DNA of 64,000 nucleotides. It comes from CAZMVY01 sp964653435. Lineage in GTDB: Bacteria > Planctomycetota > Phycisphaerae > UBA1845 > PWPN01. Position numbers and translations under genes: made by a program. The notes beneath the pieces are model-generated. The model worked only from the letters and a program-made list of their open reading frames with translations. It ran no database searches and was not told the origin of the DNA. Shown here one piece after another: positions 33,604 to 42,606 of this stretch. The DNA is taken from the NCBI GenBank assembly GCA_964653435.1, contig CAZZFA010000015.1, forward strand, positions 1 to 64,000, read 5' to 3'. Every line of letters begins with the position of its first letter. The first letter of the stretch is position 1.

Positions 33604-35328
33604 CTAGGTCAATGCCGGCACTGCCGCCCTGCATGCGGGCATCCTCCGTTCCTGCCGGGGCCGCTGGGCGAAGAACACGCGCAGCCAGTCGGCGAAACAC
33701 TTGCGGCGATAGGCGGTCCGATCGTACTTGCCGCCCTGCGCCCATCCGAACCACACGTTCAGCGGGGCCAGAAACCCCCGCTTGTCCTTGCGCTCGGCGA
33801 TCTCGCGGGGGATGAACTTCCGGGCGATCCGCTTGATGATGTACTTCGTCACACCGTCGCGGATCTTGAAACGGGCGGGCATGCTGAAGGCGAACTGCAC
33901 GAGACGGGGATCCAGAAACGGGCTGCGGTTCTCCATGCTGTACGCCATGTTCATCCGATCCGCCATGTGGAGAAGCACCTGCATGGTCGTATAGAAGTCC
34001 ACGAGGCCCATTCCGTGGACCACGTCGCCCATGCGCGCGAAGTGCGGCTCGATGATGCCGCGGAGATACTCCTTCACGCGCGGGTCGTTCGGCTCCTCGC
34101 AACGGTTGATCAGCCGCGCGTACCGGTCCGACGCCGCCCCGTAATACTTCTCGATCAGGTAGCCGTACTCGCCCAGCGCCTCCGACTGACGGATCTGCTC
34201 GTCGTGATACAGCAGCAGATAGCGATGGTACCCGCCGAACAGCTCGTCCAGCCCCTCGCCGGTCAGGGTCACCTTGCAATCCTCCCGGACGCGATCCAGG
34301 AGACAGAACAGGTTGAAGCTCGTCCAGGTGCACGGAAGGTCCAGACTGTAGACGATGTCCTCGTGAAAGGCCTCGAACTGCTCGCGCGTCGGACGCACCA
34401 CGATCAGCTCCTTGCCCAGGTGCTCCGCGAGAAGCTCGGCATACTTCAGCTCGTCGTAGGACGGACCCATGTCGTATGTGCAACTGTACAGGTAGTCCGG
34501 GCGGGCCAGGCACGCCAGAAGCGAACTGTCCACGCCGCCGCTGACCAGACAGCCGAACCCGTACGCGTTGTTCCCCGTACGCAGCCGCACCGCATCCTCC
34601 AGCAGGGCGGTCAGCTCTCGCTCCACGTACTCTTCGTCGTCCGGCACGTCGATCAGATGGTCCGTCACCAGCCAGTATCGCACGTGCCGCATCGCGGAAA
34701 TGTCGTCGAAGGGAATCTCCAGGTACTCCCCCGGAAGCAGACTGTAGACGCCCTCAAAAAGCGTGTCGCGGTCGCAGCAGAACTCGAAGGCGCGGTAGGA
34801 GAGACACTCCGCGTTGCACCGCGGCGGCACGTACCGAAGGATGGCCTTGATCTCGCTGGCGAAGTAGAGGCACCCGTCCGCGACGGCGTAGTAGAGCGGC
34901 TTCTCGCCAACCTTGTCGCGCACCAGGTACAGCCGCCGCCGGGCGAAGTCCGCCAGCGCAAAGGCGTACATCCCGTTGAACTCGTCCACCATGTCGATGC
35001 CGAGTTCCTCGTAGGCATGAACAACCGTTTCCGTGTCGCTGCCGGACCGATAGACGTGCGGCCTCTCCAGCCGGCGGCGGAGGTCGAGGTGGTTGTACAC
35101 CTCGCCGTTGTACACCAGCCGGACCGTCGCGTCCTCGTTGGCGTACGGAATCGTATGAACGGCCGTGTCGACGATCGCCAGCCGCGTCATGCCCAGCCCG
35201 AGCACCTCGTCCGCCCACGCGCCCTGCTGGTCCGGGCCTCGAGGCAGAATCGTAGAGGCCATGTCCCGGACCCGCTCGAGAAGGTCCGACCGCGACTGTC
35301 CGGAGAGAATGCCAACAATCCCGCACAC
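33604..35328 (-). CDS. asnB: Glutamine-dependent amidotransferase (AsnB family)
   Basis: Full-length (574 residues): the glutaminase domain starts with the nucleophile Cys2 (CGIVGILSGQS) and has RLAIVDTAVHTIPYANED, VYNGEVYNH and GMYAFALAD; the synthetase domain has the PP-loop LVSGGVDSSLL near residue 262 and LTGEGLDELFGGYHR. It makes an amide from a carboxylate with ATP. Inside a glycan cluster next to NeuB, family members such as WbpS-like proteins amidate sugar carboxylates, which is the likely role here, although asparagine synthesis is not excluded. Confidence 0.9.
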   Translation of the reverse strand: MCGIVGILSGQSRSDLLERVRDMASTILPRGPDQQGAWADEVLGLGMTRLAIVDTAVHTIPYANEDATVRLVYNGEVYNHLDLRRRLERPHVYRSGSDTETVVHAYEELGIDMVDEFNGMYAFALADFARRRLYLVRDKVGEKPLYYAVADGCLYFASEIKAILRYVPPRCNAECLSYRAFEFCCDRDTLFEGVYSLLPGEYLEIPFDDISAMRHVRYWLVTDHLIDVPDDEEYVERELTALLEDAVRLRTGNNAYGFGCLVSGGVDSSLLACLARPDYLYSCTYDMGPSYDELKYAELLAEHLGKELIVVRPTREQFEAFHEDIVYSLDLPCTWTSFNLFCLLDRVREDCKVTLTGEGLDELFGGYHRYLLLYHDEQIRQSEALGEYGYLIEKYYGAASDRYARLINRCEEPNDPRVKEYLRGIIEPHFARMGDVVHGMGLVDFYTTMQVLLHMADRMNMAYSMENRSPFLDPRLVQFAFSMPARFKIRDGVTKYIIKRIARKFIPREIAERKDKRGFLAPLNVWFGWAQGGKYDRTAYRRKCFADWLRVFFAQRPRQERRMPACRAAVPALT

Positions 35329-35378
35329 GGTCTCGCCCTGCTATCTTCCTGCGGCACCTGAACCGGTCGCCACGGCGG

Positions 35379-36800
35379 TCATCCCCCCCACCCCGGCCGG
35401 CCCAACGCGGCATACGGCACGCCCGCCTCCCGCAGGCCCTTGTCGAGCCACGCGCCGCAGCAGTCCAGGACAAGCCTGGCGTTCTTCAGACGGCGCATCA
35501 GCCCCGAGCCATCCACGACGCGAAAGGCCCGATGCGCCGTCACAACCACGACCCCGTCGCAATCCTCCAGCCCCGCCGGCCACTGCAGCGATGAGAAGCC
35601 CGTAATCTCCGCCACTTCCCCGTCGTCGTAGAAGGGATCACAGACGGATACCTCCGCAAGTCGGCCGCGCAGCGCCCTCGCCAGCCGCAGTACGGGCGAG
35701 TGAATATGGTTTCTCCCATCTGCCAGTGCGGACAGGCCCAGAATCGCCAGCCGACGCACCCCCGCCTCAACGACCCGGTCCGCCACCACCCCCGCCATCA
35801 TCAGATCGCAGCGAAAGGCCTCGTCCAGAAGCGTGAGCATCTCCGGCTCGTCCGCCGAGTCGCGGAGGTGATTCGCCGAAAACGGCAGGAAGTATCCGCT
35901 GCTGCCCAGCCCCGGCCCCGGCAGAACCAGGGGGCCGACGCTCGCCGCCAGATCAACGACCTCGCGAACGTCTGCCGCGCCAAAGGCCAGCGCCAACTGG
36001 TTCGAGTAGCTCACCAGCAGATGCTGCGCCCCGCGGAAAACCGCGCACGCCAGCTCCGCCTCCCGATGACTCGCCGCCAGTCGAACGGATACCCCGGTGA
36101 ATTCGTAGAATTGCGAAAGCAGCTCGCCGCAGCGTTTCGTCACGCCGCCCACGACGCGAACGCAGCCCGTCGGGCTTTCAAAGGGACTCCGCCCGTAATC
36201 CGCCCGCGGAGCCGCTCCCACGCACACGTGTCGGCCGACTTCGTGCCCCGCCCGCTCCAGCGCGGGCAACACGATGCGGTCAATCGCACCAGGCACCCCG
36301 GATGACTCCAGCACGATCAGCACCGGCCCGTGCCGCCGCCCCAGCGAGGACGCCGCCAGCGACTGCATCACGGCCGCCAGCGGCTCATCCGACGGCTGCC
36401 CGTCCTTCTCCGTGGGCACGCACACCAGATGCACGCTCACGTCGTTCCGCCCCGCGAGCACGGACGGCTCGCACACCTCCACCGTGGCCGAGCCTCGGCC
36501 GGTATCCGAAACGCGGAACCCGTGGTAGTTGTGCAGGACATCCGCCACAAAGCCCGACGCCGCGACGCGATCCAGCCGCTCGGGAACGGAATCGGTCACC
36601 ACGCAGCTCACCTGGCGCGTGAGCAGACGCACCAGGTTGTGATACCCCAGATAGCCGAGACCCCAGATGCCCGCCTTCGCCTCCCCGCCGGCAAGCCGCG
36701 CAATGAACCCGCTCGCGCAACGGTCCGCCGTCTGATCGCCGTTTACGCGCTCCCGCTCCACAATCGCTCCCGACGCCGGCATGGCTCGCGTCTCCGACAT
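35379..36800 (-). CDS. UDP-glucose/GDP-mannose dehydrogenase-like protein lacking the catalytic Cys
   Basis: Residues about 44-55 (GIWGLGYLGYHN) form an N-terminal Rossmann motif, and VHLVCVPTEKDGQPSDEP, VLIVLESSGVPGAID and GAAPRADYGRSP match nucleotide-sugar dehydrogenases; the C-terminal half has LGLSALADGRNHIHSPVL with a DPFYDD element. The canonical catalytic motif GFGGSCFPKD is replaced by GPGLGSSGYFLPFSANHL, so Cys and Lys are absent. It therefore cannot be a normal four-electron dehydrogenase. I start at ATG 36800; ATG 36782, with a GGAG upstream, is an alternative. Confidence 0.75.
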   Translation of the reverse strand: MSETRAMPASGAIVERERVNGDQTADRCASGFIARLAGGEAKAGIWGLGYLGYHNLVRLLTRQVSCVVTDSVPERLDRVAASGFVADVLHNYHGFRVSDTGRGSATVEVCEPSVLAGRNDVSVHLVCVPTEKDGQPSDEPLAAVMQSLAASSLGRRHGPVLIVLESSGVPGAIDRIVLPALERAGHEVGRHVCVGAAPRADYGRSPFESPTGCVRVVGGVTKRCGELLSQFYEFTGVSVRLAASHREAELACAVFRGAQHLLVSYSNQLALAFGAADVREVVDLAASVGPLVLPGPGLGSSGYFLPFSANHLRDSADEPEMLTLLDEAFRCDLMMAGVVADRVVEAGVRRLAILGLSALADGRNHIHSPVLRLARALRGRLAEVSVCDPFYDDGEVAEITGFSSLQWPAGLEDCDGVVVVTAHRAFRVVDGSGLMRRLKNARLVLDCCGAWLDKGLREAGVPYAALGRPGWGG

Positions 36801-36880
36801 CCGGTCATTCGACACAAAGACCCGCCGCGCACACGCCGCCCTCGCAGACGCGCCGCGGAAAACCAACCGTTTATCCGTAG

Positions 36881-37948
36881 TTATCGGTAGTTCCGGGCGA
36901 GTTTCTGATACGCAATCGTCGCCTTCACCGCGCCGACCGGCCGATACCCGCCCGCCAGCACGCGGCTCTGGCGAATGGCCTGGACCGTCTCGATCAATCT
37001 GGGCTCAACCTCATACGGGACATGCTCTTGCGGCCAGTAATCATGCAGCACCATCCAGCCGCCTGCCTCCAGCCACCGATCCGCACAGGCAATGTCCCGC
37101 TGCACGGCCTCGTAGCTGTGGTCCCCGTCGATAAAGACCAGACTGACCGCGTCGGGAGCGAGCAACCCCGTGAGATTCTCGACGCTGTCCTGAATCTGGA
37201 TCAACCGCCAGCCCTCGCCTGTCGTCTCGACGTTGAGCCGGACCATATCCCGGTGCTGCGAGGTCTCCGCGTGAGGATCGACGGAGATCAGGTGGGCCGT
37301 GCCGGACTCGCCGCGCAAGGCCGCGGCCAGCACCGCCGTGCTGCGCCCCTGATAGCTGCCGATCTCCAGCACCGAATGGCCCGGATCCGCGCGACACCGT
37401 GCCAGCAGGTAAAGCCATACAAGCTCGGGGAAATCCGTCTGCCCCGTGCTTCGCTCGAACACGGGGGCAACATCGTTGAAAGCCGAGCCCGCGGAGGGTG
37501 CGATCGCCGCAAGCGGCTCCGGCAGCACCGCGCCGGCGAAGTGATGAACCACCGCGGCCATATCCAGCTTTTCGTCGATCCTTCCCGCGGATGTCTCGGC
37601 CGTCAGATAGAGCGACCGCAGTTGCCGGAACTCATCGTGCGAGAAAGGCTGGTATACCTTCGGATCGCGGGCGCCGGGGCTGAAATGGAGCCGGCCCATC
37701 ATCACGTTCAGCTCCTTGTACGGGCCGTGCGGCGAGCGGACGTCCCACACGGCCGCAGGCAACAGCTCCGTGCGTCGATCGGGGGCGCCGGTTGGACGGA
37801 TACTGATCCCGCGGCCGCCCACCGAAGTAACTTCGAAGTACTGCCTGACCGACGGCGTGAGCCACAACGCGTACTCCAGCCCGAGGTCGCTCTGTTCGAG
37901 CATCGTCGCGCTCGGCAGCAAGACGCTGGTACCCGATGGATCCCGCAT
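36881..37948 (-). CDS. Class I SAM methyltransferase (Methyltransf_24/CmcI-like)
   Basis: The C-terminal 200 residues carry SVLEIGSYQGRSTAVLAAAL (SAM motif I), LISVDPHAE, SVENLTGLLAPDAVSLVFIDGDHSYEAVQRDI and GGWMVLHDYWPQEHVPYE, matching the Methyltransf_24 group of O-methyltransferases. The N-terminal 150 residues are unrecognised. I start at ATG 37948; the longer frame extends antisense to the preceding gene. 355 residues. It lies 11 bp after the GT2 gene and 80 bp before the degenerate dehydrogenase, as the second gene of the operon. Confidence 0.82.
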   Translation of the reverse strand: MRDPSGTSVLLPSATMLEQSDLGLEYALWLTPSVRQYFEVTSVGGRGISIRPTGAPDRRTELLPAAVWDVRSPHGPYKELNVMMGRLHFSPGARDPKVYQPFSHDEFRQLRSLYLTAETSAGRIDEKLDMAAVVHHFAGAVLPEPLAAIAPSAGSAFNDVAPVFERSTGQTDFPELVWLYLLARCRADPGHSVLEIGSYQGRSTAVLAAALRGESGTAHLISVDPHAETSQHRDMVRLNVETTGEGWRLIQIQDSVENLTGLLAPDAVSLVFIDGDHSYEAVQRDIACADRWLEAGGWMVLHDYWPQEHVPYEVEPRLIETVQAIRQSRVLAGGYRPVGAVKATIAYQKLARNYR

Positions 37949-37959
37949 GCCTGTCTCCG

Positions 37960-38967
37960 TCACATGGCAACTGCAACCCGCTCGAAAGGAACGGCCGGCC
38001 GTGCCTCTCTGACCGCGCTGAGCAGCCCGCGTCGAAACGCCAACCGCTTCAGCGGGAGATGGGCGTCGTACAGCAACGCGAGCAGCTCTCCCCGCCACAG
38101 ACCGCCGACGGTCAACTCCGACGCCGGCGCGCTCACGATCCGGCCCAGGCGAGCCCGCAGTTCTCCCTCGCCTCGCCCCTCGATCTCCACGTACCTTCGA
38201 CAGTACTCCAGGTACGGCGCATCCAGGTCCGCGCCGTAGATTGCCCGGAAACAATCCGGATTGCACCGCCACAGCAGAGCAGCCATCTGCCCAAGGTGAT
38301 ACTCGCGATGCAGGTAGCCGTCGAGCGTGTATCGGTGATCGTGAAGCGAGACGGCCCCCGGTTCGTACCACACCTTCAGGCCGTGAATCTCCTCCATCCG
38401 GTAGGCCCACTCCACGTCATCGAAGTTGACGGGCTTGAGCCGCTCGTCGAATCGGACCTCCTGCATATAGCGACGATGGAATGACAGATTGAGATTCCAG
38501 GCGTGCCGGAAGTTGTGCCAGCCTCCCGCGGCGAGCCGGTCGTAAAAGAAGATCATCGACGTGCCGGCGATCATCCGATCGAAGACCGTCTCGTCGTCGT
38601 ACGTCTTCCAGACCGACCGGCCCAGGACCATCCCCGGCCGTTCCAGCCGGCGGTGCGCCGCCAGGTGGGCAGCCACAAAGCCCGGCTCGACAAACGTGTC
38701 GTCGTTGATCAGGATGATCCACGCCCCCGTGGCATAGTCGAAGGCCCGGTTCTTCGCCGCACAGATGTTGGCTTCGGGCAGACTGTCCGTGACGAGTCGG
38801 AACGGCCACTCGCCGCCGGGCGAGTCCCGGTCGTCGGCAACGCCGTTGAATACCGCCACCACCTCGATCTCATTCAGATCGAAGTCCAGTCCGGCAATGG
38901 CGTTAAGGCAGGGCACCAGTTGGGCGGCCGGCCGGTTCGTCGGGATGACTATGGAAACGATCGCCAA
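37960..38967 (-). CDS. GT2-family glycosyltransferase, first gene of the minus-strand glycan operon
   Basis: A GT-A enzyme: VSIVIPTNRPAAQLVPCLNAI opens it and GAWIILINDDTFVEPGF provides the metal-binding Asp-Asp-x equivalent of the DXD motif; FDDVEWAYRMEEIHG follows. I use TTG 38967, which has GGAG six bases upstream. No ATG lies near the family-type N-terminus. 335 residues. It is the promoter-proximal gene of ten genes running to 26996. Two 23-bp direct repeats lie just upstream. Confidence 0.88.
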   Translation of the reverse strand: MAIVSIVIPTNRPAAQLVPCLNAIAGLDFDLNEIEVVAVFNGVADDRDSPGGEWPFRLVTDSLPEANICAAKNRAFDYATGAWIILINDDTFVEPGFVAAHLAAHRRLERPGMVLGRSVWKTYDDETVFDRMIAGTSMIFFYDRLAAGGWHNFRHAWNLNLSFHRRYMQEVRFDERLKPVNFDDVEWAYRMEEIHGLKVWYEPGAVSLHDHRYTLDGYLHREYHLGQMAALLWRCNPDCFRAIYGADLDAPYLEYCRRYVEIEGRGEGELRARLGRIVSAPASELTVGGLWRGELLALLYDAHLPLKRLAFRRGLLSAVREARPAVPFERVAVAM

Positions 38968-38985
38968 GGATCACTCCACGCCCGC

Positions 38986-39036
38986 GGCGACCTCCGGGCA
39001 ATACCGCACCCCCGGCGACCTCCGGGCGATACCGCA
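38986..39036 (-). repeat. Pair of 23-bp direct repeats upstream of the glycan operon
   Basis: GGCGACCTCCGGGCAATACC at 38986 (continuing to 39008) and GGCGACCTCCGGGCGATACC at 39014 (continuing to 39036) differ by one base and are spaced 5 bp apart. They lie 19 bp before the TTG start of the GT2 gene, so they are in the leader or promoter of the operon. A regulator-binding site is possible. Confidence 0.6.
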
Positions 39037-39354
39037 GGCCGAAGGAACGTATTCTTATCGGCGGCGGCGAAAGGCAATCCTGCAGAAAAACGCGAAGACC
39101 GGCCCGCTGGAACCTGCCGCCCGTGGCGTTCGTGGTCAGTCGCGTATCCCCGGGCCGCAATGTCAGGAGGCCGGCGTCGCGGCGCCAGGGAGGTCAGGCA
39201 AGACGCCCGTACTCCCCCAAAGAAACCCGACCGCCTGACCGAACATGGAGCTGAGACGACCTTACCTGTTCCCGTCCCGGGGAAACCCGCAGCGCGGACC
39301 TCGCCCGCAGCCCAACACACCGGCGCCCGATGCGCGTAGCGTGCATCGCGTCAT

Positions 39355-39473
39355 TCTGAGGCCCCTTGGGGCGCCGAAGAATCCGGCGTCCGATTTGCGC
39401 AGATCCTTGCACGCGCAAAGCCCCCGCAAAGCTCAGGCCGGATTCTTCGGTCGCTCCGCTCCCTCAGAATGAC
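39355..39473. repeat. Related palindromic repeat, copy D
   Basis: GTCATTCTGAGG with GCCGAAGAATCCGGC at the left and GCCGGATTCTTCGG with CCTCAGAATGACG at the right are complementary, giving a terminal inverted repeat of about 30 bp around a central GCGCAAAGC-type stretch. The TTCTGAG/CTCAGAATGAC ends are shared with copies A-C, but the middle differs, so it is a shorter relative. Confidence 0.7.
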
Positions 39474-39618
39474 GTACCGCCCCTGGCCCGGAATGCGCCG
39501 CCGGCCGACAAGAATCCAGGCGATAACAGTGCAGGGGCGACTGAGCCTTCGCGCCGTTGCTCGCCGCATGCGAAACTGTCTTACCGAAAACCGCACTAAC
39601 CCCGTCCTGGGCCGGGGA

Positions 39619-39960
39619 ATCTCCTTTTCGGACGACTTCGAGAACGGCATGGGCAACTGGCACAGGTGGCCCGAGGCAACGAAGACGCTGCAGTGGGATC
39701 CCAGCGCCTCGCGCAGCCCGACGCGTGCGGCCAAGGCGGTGGAGGCCGATCCGTGGGGCTACGCGTCGTACGCGGACGTGACGGCGCAGTCGGGGCATAT
39801 CTATGCCGGGGTCTTCGTCTATGACGAGTTCGACGACGACGGCGTGTACGACCGGCCGGTGTCCAACATGCTCGCGCTGATCGGCGCGGACCCCAGCCCG
39901 ACGCCGCCGCAAACACCTTTACCTGAACCCCGGCGTTCGGTACGATATAGAAGAAGGTAG
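39619..39960 (+). pseudogene. Fragment of a secreted LamG/CBM-like protein
   Basis: The frame beginning near ISFSDDFENGMGNW and continuing through GYASYADVTAQSGHIYAGVFVYDEFDDDG looks like the start of the beta-sandwich module often seen in planctomycete extracellular proteins. No signal peptide or plausible start with a ribosome site is present; upstream in-frame sequence runs into a repeat. The frame stops at 39960, while a different frame from about 39920 (YLNPGVRYDIEEGRG) may hold the continuation, suggesting a frameshift. I read it as a decayed remnant, with low certainty. Confidence 0.35.
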
Positions 39961-40067
39961 AGGCTTGTCCGTCCACCGACCGTTCCGAGGCCGGGATGTT
40001 CCATTGCCGCCCGGCTCGAATGCCCGCCGGTGGCCGCACCGCGGGGGTGGACACTGCGGGAGCCATC

Positions 40068-40997
40068 ATGGCATCGCCGAAGGCACCGGCTTTCCGTTCA
40101 GCACAACGAGCCTTCACGCTTGTCGAACTCCTTGTCGTCGTCGCGATTATCGCCGCTCTCGTGTCCGTCCTGTTGCCGTCGCTGTCCCGGGCGCGATCGG
40201 CGGCGAAGATCGCGTCCTGCACGGCCAACCTGAAACAGGTCGCGACGATGATGGCCGCCTACCAGGCCGACTACCGGGGCGCGGTGCCGGTCGTGCTGAA
40301 CTACTACGCGTCGCAGTTGTACGGCGTGCCGGCGCGGGCAGCCCTGCTCTCGGTGGCCCTGCGGGGTTACGACTCGCGCCGGGGCAAGCTCCCGCCCGGT
40401 TTCGATCCTGAACAGGTCTGGAAGGACGCCCGGCGCACCGAGTACGAGAACACAGTACTTGCCCCGTACTTCATCTGCCCGTTCGTCCGGGATGGCGGCA
40501 CCGGCGAAACGAAGATCGGCACCACGACCATCCAGGGGCCCGGCTGGTCGATGCCGTATTCCCTCGCGGAGCACCGCGGACGATACGAGACGTGCCAGAC
40601 GTGGCTATGGGAGGACATCGTCCGCGGGGAGATCCCCCATAACCAGAGACATCCCAACGATCCTGCCGAGGGTCGGCCCAAATACTCCGTCCTCAGTTGG
40701 AACCGCGTGAGCATCGCCGGCACGCGGTTCTCCGACATCCCCGGCGCCGTCCCCGTTCGGGACCCCAGGGTGAAAGACCTCCACCGCAACTGGGACGTAG
40801 GCGATGCCCGCCGGCGCAAGAGCGGCAGCCTCGCCCAGACAACCGTCATCTACTGCGCGCAGGGACAGCACATGGAACTCGGCTACTGGATCCTGAACCC
40901 CGGCAGCCATATGACCAGCGCCGGCGCCGGCACGAATACGGTGTTTGCCGACACGCATGTGGAATGGGTCCGCGGCAGCCAGATCGGCTGGCCGTAA
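40068..40997 (+). CDS. Type IV prepilin-like (pseudopilin) protein
   Basis: The N-terminus RAFTLVELLVVVAIIAALVSVLLPSL is a type III signal with the Phe-Thr-Leu-Val-Glu-Leu cleavage motif (Glu5 conserved), followed by SRARSAAKIASCTANLKQVATMM, the familiar helix in planctomycete prepilins. ATG 40068 has GGGAG upstream. The 270-residue C-terminal globular part, ending NTVFADTHVEWVRG, resembles the H-X9-DG type prepilins abundant in this phylum. It is processed by a prepilin peptidase and anchored in the inner membrane. Function unknown. Two genes downstream is a second prepilin. Confidence 0.88.
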   Translation: MASPKAPAFRSAQRAFTLVELLVVVAIIAALVSVLLPSLSRARSAAKIASCTANLKQVATMMAAYQADYRGAVPVVLNYYASQLYGVPARAALLSVALRGYDSRRGKLPPGFDPEQVWKDARRTEYENTVLAPYFICPFVRDGGTGETKIGTTTIQGPGWSMPYSLAEHRGRYETCQTWLWEDIVRGEIPHNQRHPNDPAEGRPKYSVLSWNRVSIAGTRFSDIPGAVPVRDPRVKDLHRNWDVGDARRRKSGSLAQTTVIYCAQGQHMELGYWILNPGSHMTSAGAGTNTVFADTHVEWVRGSQIGWP

Positions 40998-41234
40998 GCG
41001 GGCCTGCGGGAACCAGCCGGTATCCCTGCGGCCGTGGGCCGTCATCCCCTCGGGCAAAGTGGCGCTGGCGCATTGGCGTTGCAGAGTCATCGTGGCCGGC
41101 ACTGACGGGGAAATGTATGGACTCGCCCCAGGCGGCCGGATAGAACCTTGCAAAGCGGCGCGGAGCGTACTAACCTTTTTAGTCACGGGCGGGCGGGGGT
41201 GTCGTACTGGCCCACGGCACGGGCGGTGTGAGTC

Positions 41235-41756
41235 ATGGAACTCCTCGACAGATGGCGAGAACGTGCCACGAACGCTATCGGCTCGCTGATCGTCTCCGTG
41301 CGCGAGATCAGTCCTGACTCGCTGCGCCAGCGTGCTACCGCGCTGTGGACCGGACGCGGCCGGCTTCACGAATCGAAGGCGGTTCTGGTCGCGGCAACCG
41401 CCGTCGCGCTCACGGTGATCGTCGTACTGTCGGTGCGCGACGCGGCAAGCCGGACCGGAGAACGTGATTTCGAGTACCCCGTGGTCTGCGCCGAGTGCGG
41501 GCGGCAGTTCTCACTCTCGCGCGAGGCGATGTTCGACGCCGTAGCGACCGCCCGCAGCAAGGGGTATGCCGCCGCGGGACAGGATCCTCTGGCTCCGCTG
41601 GGGATATGCCCGAAGTGCGGCAAGTTCTCGCTCTATCGGGCGAGGCTATGCCCGAAATGCGGCAAACTGCTCGTGCCCGGCAAGGCACCGGGCGGCGGCC
41701 AGGCTACGCTGCAGTGCCCGGCCTGCGGCTGGTCGGTAAAGCCATCGGGAGGTTGA
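41235..41756 (+). CDS. Membrane-anchored zinc-ribbon protein
   Basis: 173 residues: one transmembrane helix (AVLVAATAVALTVIVVLSV, about 50-68) and a C-terminal half with pairs of Cys (CAECGRQF, CPKCGKFS, CPKCGKLL, CPACGW) that would form two zinc ribbons. It has no recognised family. It lies between two prepilin genes, with its stop 1 bp before the start of the second, so it is likely to be co-translated with it. Confidence 0.7.
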   Translation: MELLDRWRERATNAIGSLIVSVREISPDSLRQRATALWTGRGRLHESKAVLVAATAVALTVIVVLSVRDAASRTGERDFEYPVVCAECGRQFSLSREAMFDAVATARSKGYAAAGQDPLAPLGICPKCGKFSLYRARLCPKCGKLLVPGKAPGGGQATLQCPACGWSVKPSGG

Positions 41757-41757
41757 C

Positions 41758-42606
41758 ATGTGCCCGGGATACGCTGCCTGTCTGAAACGCTCGCGATTCG
41801 CCGCCTTCACGCTGATCGAGTTGCTCTGTGTGGTCGCAATCATCACGTTGCTGATCAGCATCCTGCTGCCGAGTTTCGCCGGCGCCCGCGAGCAGGCAAA
41901 GAAGGCGCTGTGCATGAACCATCAGAAGCAACTGGCGACGGCGAATCAATACTACGCGATGGACTACAAGGGCCTGCTGCCGGATTACGACCTGTGGCTG
42001 TGGGAGGGTTCGGTCATCAACAGCTTTGTCGGCGACGGAAAGGCACACGCGCCCGAAGCGGGGACGCTTTTCGGCGCCAAGCAGCTCCTGGGCAGGAACA
42101 AGGGCAAGACGATAGGGAAGAATTACGCGGTCACGGCCGAGATCTACAAGTGCCCGTCCGACCGCGGCGAGCGCCGCAACCCCATCATCGCGCCCCTGCG
42201 GCCGCCAACGTTCAGCTACACGCGGAACAAGTTCGTCATGGATGTCATGTACCTGGCCGGCATGCTACCGGGCTGGAAGGGCCCCAAAGCGCCGTACTGT
42301 CTTGCGGTGGACGATGTGGGCCGCCCGTCGCAGACACCGCTGATGCTGGAGGAGCATGAGACGTCGGCGCTGAACGACGGGTACTGCTTCCCCCTTGCGT
42401 TGGACGGACCGGGAGCCGGGGAGCAGGATTTCCTGTCGATGCGGCACGCGGACCGCGCGGTCCTGTCGTATTTCGACCTGCATGTGGACGCGGTCCGATC
42501 GAAGGAAATCAACATGGAAATGACGGACGCAATGTGCTGGTCGCCCTCCCGTGCGAGGGTTCTGGCGCCGGGTCTGCCGGAACCTTCCGCCCTCACGGCA
42601 AAATAA
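41758..42606 (+). CDS. Second type IV prepilin-like protein
   Basis: FAAFTLIELLCVVAIITLLISILLPSFAGAREQAK at residues 14-48 is a type III prepilin signal with an intact Glu5. The body includes NHQKQLATANQYYAMDYKG, CPSDRGERRNP and a C-terminal DFLSMRHADRAVLSYFDLHVDAV, the usual planctomycete closing motif. 282 residues. The start ATG lies 1 bp after the stop of the zinc-ribbon protein (TGACATG). It presumably belongs to a secretion or surface-appendage system together with the prepilin at 40068. Confidence 0.87.
   Translation: MCPGYAACLKRSRFAAFTLIELLCVVAIITLLISILLPSFAGAREQAKKALCMNHQKQLATANQYYAMDYKGLLPDYDLWLWEGSVINSFVGDGKAHAPEAGTLFGAKQLLGRNKGKTIGKNYAVTAEIYKCPSDRGERRNPIIAPLRPPTFSYTRNKFVMDVMYLAGMLPGWKGPKAPYCLAVDDVGRPSQTPLMLEEHETSALNDGYCFPLALDGPGAGEQDFLSMRHADRAVLSYFDLHVDAVRSKEINMEMTDAMCWSPSRARVLAPGLPEPSALTAK

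Larger units (their letters stand above)
38968..39618. other. 650-bp intergenic region
   Basis: Between the divergent GT2 gene and the decayed fragment at 39619 I see only the 23-bp direct repeats, the palindromic repeat D and no credible gene. Short open frames on both strands cross the repeats and have no homology-like motifs. Confidence 0.6.
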
